Assembly: GCA_027067235.1 (NCBI GenBank)
Contig: JALXFQ010000423.1
Coordinates: 1 to 11,103 of the forward strand
DNA length: 11,103 nucleotides
Reading direction: 5' to 3'
DNA from: Gammaproteobacteria bacterium
Lineage (GTDB): Bacteria > Pseudomonadota > Gammaproteobacteria > QOAV01
In this document: piece after piece, positions 6,776 to 11,103 of the stretch
Layout of the letters: the number at the start of each line of letters is the position of its first letter
Numbering within the stretch: position 1 is the first letter of the stretch
Notes under the pieces: model-generated
Database searches by the model: none
Told to the model about the DNA's origin: nothing
Seen by the model: the letters and a program-made list of their open reading frames with translations, nothing else
Position numbers and translations under genes: made by a program

Positions 6776-7053
6776 TCTCCGTCGCTCACTGTGATGGCGC
6801 CAAATTCATGTAGCTGGTTTAGCGCATCAGCTATGTCTGCTGCGATATTGCCTGCATCCGGGTAGACGTCCTGCAATGCGGTAATGATTGCCTGCGCTGT
6901 GGTGTGGCCATCGCACAGTTTCCAGATTGCTGCGGCGGAAGGATTCAGATAAATGGTGCGGGTATGCGCCGGGTTGTACAGCAGCAATTCGTCGTCGATC
7001 TCTTCCAGCTGATAATTGTTGTTTCTGGCAAACACCTGTTGCAGGGAAATCAC
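6772..7053 (-). CDS. PqqD-family peptide-binding protein (HPr-rel-A type)
   Basis: The protein has 93 aa. Start codon is GTG 7053 with a near-perfect AGGAGGAG ribosome binding site a few nt upstream. DDELLLYNPAHTRTIYLN (20-37) forms the strand pair, followed by PSAAAIWKLCDGHTTAQAII (38-57), the signature of PqqD, and then two helices. PqqD-type domains (RiPP recognition elements) hold leader peptides and present them to modifying enzymes. This protein matches the variety annotated with HprK-related kinases ('HPr-rel-A system PqqD family'). It is co-translated with the downstream fusion enzyme through a 4-nt overlap. Together with the RRE-like tail at 2012-3130, the locus has two separate peptide-binding modules, which may act on different leaders or on different steps. 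Confidence 0.85.
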   Translation of the reverse strand: MISLQQVFARNNNYQLEEIDDELLLYNPAHTRTIYLNPSAAAIWKLCDGHTTAQAIITALQDVYPDAGNIAADIADALNQLHEFGAITVSDGE

Positions 7054-7391
7054 GGCTCCTCCTGTTTGCGGCGGTAAGTTTGTCGGTCATCGATACTTGT
7101 TTAGACCACCGGTTGATTGAAGATTAACGGCTGTCTCGACAAGACGGGCTATTTTACACTATTCTGCTGTCAAACCACGCAGCCGGGCGCAAGCTGCACA
7201 AGGGCAATCAGCAGAATAAAGCTGCCTGGCGCCAGGCTGACGCTCAGGTGGTACAGCATATACTGGCGCGCAGATGCCGGCCTTTATATCGCTTGTTTCG
7301 CTTCATGGCTGTTGCCCGGGCTGACAGTTTGTCGCCGACCCGGAGGCTTCGTACCGACGGCAAGTCAGGCCCGGAGGCTGCAATGCAGGTT
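7054..7391. other. Intergenic region upstream of the PqqD-like gene
   Basis: This 338-nt stretch has no convincing gene. It contains the AGGAGGAG site for the PqqD-like gene, a 14-bp perfect palindrome GCCTGGCGCCAGGC (7224-7237) and two copies of CCCGGAGGCT (7339-7348, 7370-7379). On the minus strand TTGACA (7173 to 7168) is followed by TAAAAT (7156 to 7151), but the 11-nt spacing is too short for a normal sigma-70 promoter. A promoter for the PqqD-fusion pair probably lies here because the gap after the nucleotidyltransferase gene is long. Confidence 0.4.
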
Positions 7392-8504
7392 TTACAGGCT
7401 GTGGCGCCGGCTTGCCACAACGCGGCGGGCCAGTGATCTGGCAATGCTGACGGGATGGCTGACAAGCCTGCTATGGGCCAGGGAATGATCGGGATCGACA
7501 CCATAATATCCGTGCATCCACCACGCCGGTGGATGGAGCAGTTCGGCCATTGCAAGAAAAGGCGAATTGCCCCTGTTCAGGATCGCGGACAGCGGCCGCA
7601 TGCCGCGCCCGACATGCGCCGGAGCCTGGCGGGGAACGCCGGTAATCCGGCGCAAGTTCCCCGGTAGCGGGATGACAAAATGCGCGCTGCGGATGCCGGC
7701 CAATACGCGCGGGTAATTTTTCCTGATGCCTTGCCAGTCGATTTCATCGACAAAATGGCTGGCGTAGGCGACGATGTCGAGCATGTGTATCAGCCGAATT
7801 TCCGCCGCCGGCTCAAAGCTGTGGTGGCACAGATGACGCAGCATATCAACATGGCCAAGCGCGTTTGCCCGGATACCGCCGGCCAGCCTGAAAGGACGCA
7901 GCGGCCCGGTCAGGTTGCGCAGGTTGATGGAATCCGCAACATCAGGCGCGATAGCGTCGCGGTGTATCTCCAGGCTGATTTTCATGCCGTCGATGATCAT
8001 GGCGGCATTGGGCAAATGATGGTGATCCGCCATATAGCGGCTAAGATGCGCTTTATCCCGTTCAAAACCGATTTGTTCCAGGCAGCGCGCTGCCTGTTCG
8101 GCCTGATCGGGTCGCACCAGTATATCCACATCTCGCATGGGCCGCAGGTCTGGCTCAGCATAGACCGTTTCGGCCAGAGCTGCGCCTTTCAGCAAAACGG
8201 CGGGAATACCGTGGGTGTCCAGTGTCTGCAGTACCAGCACCAGCGCCTTTGACCGAGCTTTGCTGGCGAGTCGGTGCCGCAGGGCCAGTGCCGCCAGCGT
8301 CCTTCTTGCGTCCACAGGAACGGAGATGTCCATAATTTTCAGCCATTTATAGACGATAGGTGCGGCGGAATGCTGCTCGGCAATGGTTGCCATGTTGGTC
8401 CAGTCTGCCGGCAGCAACGGGGTCGAGCCGTGTTCTGCGGACAACTCGCGGGTCAGGCAATGAGCAATGAATTCGTGTTGGCTGCTGATCATCAGGACAG
8501 ACAT
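7392..8504 (-). CDS. Nucleotidyltransferase-fold protein (NTP_transf_5-like)
   Basis: The protein has 370 aa from ATG 8504, which has GGAA a few nt upstream. A longer frame beginning at 8594 exists but its first 30 residues look non-coding. LLKGAALAETVY (104-115), RPMRDVDILV (121-130) and LEIHRD (178-183) are the three motifs of the uncharacterised nucleotidyltransferase family (PF14907 type): the Leu-Lys-Gly segment, the catalytic Asp-x-Asp and a third His/acid strand. Such proteins transfer a nucleotide to an unknown acceptor. They are annotated repeatedly with PqqD-like proteins and HprK-related kinases, which is the arrangement here. All three lie on the minus strand, although a 338-nt gap means this gene may be transcribed separately. 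No membrane segment seen. Confidence 0.8.
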   Translation of the reverse strand: MSVLMISSQHEFIAHCLTRELSAEHGSTPLLPADWTNMATIAEQHSAAPIVYKWLKIMDISVPVDARRTLAALALRHRLASKARSKALVLVLQTLDTHGIPAVLLKGAALAETVYAEPDLRPMRDVDILVRPDQAEQAARCLEQIGFERDKAHLSRYMADHHHLPNAAMIIDGMKISLEIHRDAIAPDVADSINLRNLTGPLRPFRLAGGIRANALGHVDMLRHLCHHSFEPAAEIRLIHMLDIVAYASHFVDEIDWQGIRKNYPRVLAGIRSAHFVIPLPGNLRRITGVPRQAPAHVGRGMRPLSAILNRGNSPFLAMAELLHPPAWWMHGYYGVDPDHSLAHSRLVSHPVSIARSLARRVVASRRHSL

Positions 8505-8629
8505 GCAGTTCCGGGCCGTCTGAGTGTAACCGCTTTCCCGCCCATAGCCACAGGGATATACACTTGAACTTGAAAAACGCGCAGGATGCCCCAACTGAAC
8601 GAGCTTGGTTGAACATTAACGGGGACATC
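8505..8629. promoter_or_regulatory. Divergent intergenic region between nucleotidyltransferase and ibaG genes
   Basis: These 125 nt must hold promoters for both directions. Tandem TTGAAC and TTGAAA (8565-8576) could serve as a plus-strand -35, and TACACT read on the minus strand near 8527-8522 could be a -10, but neither has a good partner. GGGGA before ATG 8630 is the ibaG ribosome binding site. Confidence 0.35.
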
Positions 8630-8881
8630 ATGGTAGCACCACAAGATATCAAGGGCTGGATCGAGGCGGGTTTGCCGGGTTCCAGCGTTCAGTGCGAGGG
8701 CGATGGTTCTCACTTTGAAGCCGTCATCATCAGCCCGGATTTCGATGGCAAGTCTCTGGTGCAGAAACACCAGATGGTTTACGCCGCCCTGGGGGACAAG
8801 ATGGATGAAGCCATTCATGCCCTGTCCATGAAGACCCTGACGCCCTCGGAAGCCGCACAACTCAACATTCATCAGGAGTAA
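8630..8881 (+). CDS. ibaG: BolA family protein, IbaG/YrbA type
   Basis: The protein has 83 aa from ATG 8630, preceded by GGGGA. An in-frame TTG at 8564 would add 22 residues with no family resemblance and was not chosen. The sequence follows the BolA fold: GSHFEAVIISPDFDGKSLV (26-44), then KHQMVYAALGDKM (46-58), with the usual conserved His residues (28, 47), and ends in TLTPSEA. BolA/IbaG proteins form complexes with CGFS monothiol glutaredoxins around a [2Fe-2S] cluster and act in iron-sulfur handling. That fits the next gene, 3 nt downstream, which encodes exactly such a glutaredoxin. IbaG is also a common neighbour of murA in gammaproteobacteria. Confidence 0.92.
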   Translation: MVAPQDIKGWIEAGLPGSSVQCEGDGSHFEAVIISPDFDGKSLVQKHQMVYAALGDKMDEAIHALSMKTLTPSEAAQLNIHQE

Positions 8882-8884
8882 ACA

Positions 8885-9199
8885 ATGAGCATTCAGGACA
8901 CAATCAGGGAACAGGTCACGGAGAATCCGGTCATGCTGTACATGAAAGGCAGCCCGGATTTCCCGCAATGCGGATTTTCCGGCAAGGCGGTGCAGATACT
9001 GCAGGCGGTGGGCGCGGATTTCAATTCAGTGGATGTGCTGCGCGATAATGAAATTCGCGAAGGCATCAAGCAGTTTTCCAACTGGCCGACCATTCCCCAG
9101 CTCTACATCAATGGCGAATTCGTTGGTGGCAGCGATATCATGATGGAGCTGTACCAGAACGGCGAGCTGCAGAAACTGGTGGACGCTGTTAAAAGCTGA
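8885..9199 (+). CDS. grxD: Monothiol glutaredoxin, CGFS type (Grx4)
   Basis: The protein has 104 aa. Its active site is CGFS (29-32) with Lys21 upstream, followed by NWPTIPQLY (66-74) and GGSDI (81-85), the glutathione-binding motifs. This class binds a [2Fe-2S] cluster with glutathione and passes it to target proteins, usually together with BolA-family partners, rather than reducing disulfides. The start ATG 8885 follows AGGAG (8874-8878), which lies inside the end of ibaG, so the two are co-transcribed and probably co-translated. Confidence 0.95.
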   Translation: MSIQDTIREQVTENPVMLYMKGSPDFPQCGFSGKAVQILQAVGADFNSVDVLRDNEIREGIKQFSNWPTIPQLYINGEFVGGSDIMMELYQNGELQKLVDAVKS

Positions 9200-9219
9200 C
9201 CTCTTTCAGAAAAATCGCA

Positions 9220-9225
9220 TATAAT
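9220..9225 (+). promoter_or_regulatory. Candidate -10 box (TATAAT) upstream of murA
   Basis: A perfect TATAAT lies 66 nt before murA. The region 17-18 nt upstream (TGACCT) only weakly resembles a -35. If used, transcription would begin close to 9231, at the left foot of the hairpin described at 9231-9269. Confidence 0.4.
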
Positions 9226-9230
9226 CAGCG

Positions 9231-9269
9231 GCCGCGCCCGGGCTTACTTAACCCGGGCGTGGCTTTTTT
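9231..9269 (+). terminator. Strong hairpin with U-tract between grxD and murA
   Basis: GCCGCGCCCGGG (9231-9242) pairs with CCCGGGCGTGGC (9252-9263), 12 bp including one G-T pair, around a 9-nt loop, followed by six T (9264-9269). This is a textbook intrinsic terminator for the ibaG-grxD unit. Its position just after a TATAAT box leaves open a second role as a 5' leader attenuator of murA. Confidence 0.85.
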
Positions 9270-9290
9270 CGTTTTCAGAGCATCACGTAT

Positions 9291-10544
9291 ATGGACAAAC
9301 TGGCAGTCACTGGCGGCAATCGTCTCAGCGGCGAAGTTAAAATCTCCGGCGCCAAGAACGCGGCCCTGCCGATACTGATCGCCAGCCTGCTGACTGCGGA
9401 CACCCTGCGCATCACCAATGTGCCGCATCTCAACGATATCACCACCACGCTGCACTTGCTGGGCGATCTGGGCGTGGAAATCGAAATCGACGAGAAGCTG
9501 GGCGTGGCGGCCACCGCCGCCAGTATCACCAACCCCAGGGCCGATTATGATCTGGTCAAAACCATGCGCGCCTCGATACTGGTGCTGGGCCCGACGCTGG
9601 CGCGCTTTGGTCATGCCGAAGTGGCCCTGCCGGGCGGTTGCGCTATCGGCGCGCGGCCGGTGGACCTGCATATCAAGGGGCTGGAGGCCATGGGCGCGAA
9701 TATCGACATCCGCGACGGCTACGTGGTGGCGGAGGCAAAACGTCTGCAGGGCGCGCGCATTGTCTGCGAGCTGGTGACGGTAACCGGCACCGAAAACCTG
9801 ATGATGGCGGCGACGCTGGCCGATGGCGTGACCGTGATCGAAAACGCCGCGCGCGAGCCGGAAGTGGTAGACCTGGCCAACTGTCTCAACGCCATGGGCG
9901 CGCAAATCACCGGTGCGGGCACGTCCGAAATCACCATTGAAGGCGTGGAGGCGCTGCATGGCGCGACCCATCCGGTGATCGGTGATCGCATCGAAGCGGG
10001 CACCTATCTGGTGGCCGCGGCCATGACGCAGGGCGATGTCACCGTCACCCGCGTGGGGCCGTCCACCATGAGCGCCTATCTGGAAAAACTGCGCGAAGCC
10101 GGGGCGGAACTGGAAATCGGCGAAACCAGTGTACGTCTGGTAATGAACCAGCGCCCCCAGGCGGTGAGCGTACATACCGCGCCGCACCCGGCCTTTCCCA
10201 CCGACATGCAGGCCCAGTTCGTGGCGCTGAACGCCATCGCCGAGGGCGCGGGCGCGGTGACGGAAACCATCTTTGAAAACCGCTTCATGCACGTGCCGGA
10301 GCTGCAACGCATGGGCGCGGATATCGAGATGGAAGGCCATACCGCCGTGGTGCGCGGCGTCGAACAACTCACCTCCGCGCCGGTGATGGCCACCGATCTA
10401 CGCGCCTCGGCCTGTCTGGTGCTGGCAGGGCTGGTGGCGGGTGGCGAAACCATTATCGACCGCATCTATCATCTGGATCGCGGATATGACAGCATCGAGC
10501 AAAAACTGTCCGCGCTGGGCGCGACCATCAAACGAATTCACTGA
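9291..10544 (+). CDS. murA: UDP-N-acetylglucosamine 1-carboxyvinyltransferase
   Basis: The protein has 417 aa, close to the 419 of E. coli MurA. It transfers enolpyruvate from phosphoenolpyruvate to UDP-GlcNAc, the first committed step of peptidoglycan synthesis, in the cytoplasm. Lys22-Asn23 stand in KISGAKNAALPI. The catalytic loop LPGGCAIGARP carries Cys117 (Cys115 in E. coli), so the protein should be fosfomycin-sensitive by that criterion. DMQAQF near 305 provides the catalytic Asp. The ATG at 9291 has only a weak ribosome binding site (CAGAG about 10 nt upstream), but the N-terminus MDKLAVTGG matches the family. It is followed after one base by hisG. Confidence 0.97.
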   Translation: MDKLAVTGGNRLSGEVKISGAKNAALPILIASLLTADTLRITNVPHLNDITTTLHLLGDLGVEIEIDEKLGVAATAASITNPRADYDLVKTMRASILVLGPTLARFGHAEVALPGGCAIGARPVDLHIKGLEAMGANIDIRDGYVVAEAKRLQGARIVCELVTVTGTENLMMAATLADGVTVIENAAREPEVVDLANCLNAMGAQITGAGTSEITIEGVEALHGATHPVIGDRIEAGTYLVAAAMTQGDVTVTRVGPSTMSAYLEKLREAGAELEIGETSVRLVMNQRPQAVSVHTAPHPAFPTDMQAQFVALNAIAEGAGAVTETIFENRFMHVPELQRMGADIEMEGHTAVVRGVEQLTSAPVMATDLRASACLVLAGLVAGGETIIDRIYHLDRGYDSIEQKLSALGATIKRIH

Positions 10545-10545
10545 C

Positions 10546-11103
10546 ATGCAGACACTGACCATCGCCCTCGCCAAGGGCCGCATAACGAAAGAAGCCCTGC
10601 CGCTGCTGGAAACTGCCGGCATCACGCCGCTGGAGGATCCGGCCAGGACCCGCAAGCTGATCCTCGACACCAGCCGCGACGAGGTGAAACTGGTGGTGAT
10701 ACGCTCCGCCGACGTGCCCACCTATGTGCAATTCGGCGCGGCCGACATCGGCGTGGTGGGCAAGGACGTGATCATGGAATTTGACGGCGACGGCTTTTAC
10801 GAAATGCTCGATCTGGGCATCGCCCGCTGCCGCATGGCAGTGGCCGCCCCCGCCGACCGCGTGGATGAGCGCAAAAAGCGTTACCGCATCGCCACCAAAT
10901 ACGTAAAAATAGCGCGTGCTTACTACGCCGCGCAGGGCGTGCAGACCGAAATGATCAAGCTCTACGGCTCCATGGAGCTGGCGCCGCTGGCGGGGCTGGC
11001 CGATCGCATCGTCGATCTGGTGGACACCGGCAATACCCTCAAGGCCAACGGGCTGGTGGAGCTGGAGAAAATTGCCGACATCAGCACCCGGCTGATCGTC
11101 AAC
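10546..11103 (+). CDS. hisG: ATP phosphoribosyltransferase, catalytic subunit, short form (partial)
   Basis: The frame opens at ATG 10546, one base after the murA stop, and is still open at the right edge after 186 codons. LAKGRI (8-13), SADVPTYVQFGAADIGVVGK and the PRPP-binding segment LVDTGNTLKANG identify HisG, which joins ATP and PRPP in the first step of histidine synthesis. The spacing of motifs fits the short form of about 210 aa that lacks the C-terminal regulatory domain and needs HisZ as partner, so only about 25 residues should be missing. The tight junction with murA suggests co-transcription. Confidence 0.95.
   Translation, partial: MQTLTIALAKGRITKEALPLLETAGITPLEDPARTRKLILDTSRDEVKLVVIRSADVPTYVQFGAADIGVVGKDVIMEFDGDGFYEMLDLGIARCRMAVAAPADRVDERKKRYRIATKYVKIARAYYAAQGVQTEMIKLYGSMELAPLAGLADRIVDLVDTGNTLKANGLVELEKIADISTRLIVN

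Noticed and set aside
7172..7260. 29-residue hydrophobic minus-strand frame (begins MLYHLSVSLAPG)
   Set aside because: It is too short, has no Shine-Dalgarno and a stop lies shortly upstream; chance is the simplest explanation.
7117..7488. 123-aa plus-strand frame and a 103-aa minus-strand frame in the gap before the PqqD-like gene
   Set aside because: Both run into the nucleotidyltransferase gene in the wrong frame, are rich in Arg/Cys/Trp and lack ribosome binding sites.
9225..10367. 380-aa open frame on the minus strand across murA
   Set aside because: It is a GC-rich shadow frame: His/Gly/Arg/Gln-rich and lying wholly opposite a certain murA gene.

Overview
The window looks like a chromosomal segment of a GC-rich proteobacterium, most likely a gammaproteobacterium. 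The right third (about 8.6-11.1 kb, plus strand) is ordinary housekeeping sequence: a BolA-family gene of the IbaG/YrbA type, a CGFS monothiol glutaredoxin, murA, and the 5' part of a short-form hisG. IbaG beside murA, with hisG directly after murA, is a familiar proteobacterial order. The hisG reading frame runs off the right edge.

The left two thirds (about 0.1-8.5 kb) is an accessory locus that looks like a peptide or small-protein modification system. On the plus strand, three genes overlap by 4 nt each: an HExxH-motif protein resembling the 'putative peptide modification' HExxH family, an ATP-grasp-like protein, and a family-2 glycosyltransferase whose C-terminus looks like a PqqD/RRE peptide-binding domain. 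Next come two paralogous small proteins of 116 and 108 aa. Each has a twin-arginine-like N-terminus, a nearly invariant middle segment ending in an Ala-His-Ala signal-peptidase-like site, and a mucin-like Thr/Pro/Ala tail with a run of 25 or 14 threonines. Converging on them from the minus strand are a nucleotidyltransferase-fold protein, a free-standing PqqD-like protein, and an 802-aa fusion of an HprK-like P-loop domain, a GT-A glycosyltransferase domain and a GT25 domain. PqqD + HprK-related kinase + nucleotidyltransferase matches the set known from genome annotation as the 'HPr-rel-A system', whose function is not established as far as I know.

Working hypothesis (inference): the two small proteins are the substrates. 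The PqqD-like domains bind the conserved leader or middle segment, and the glycosyltransferases decorate the threonine tails. The middle domain of the 802-aa protein has a DSH motif and a GFGGEE segment that resemble polypeptide GalNAc-transferases, and the following GT25 domain could add a second sugar. Modification would precede or accompany export. The roles of the HExxH, ATP-grasp, HprK-like and nucleotidyltransferase proteins cannot be read from sequence.

Rho-independent terminator-like hairpins follow both small-protein genes. A GNRA-loop hairpin probably ends the minus-strand operon. A strong hairpin plus U-tract lies just before murA.
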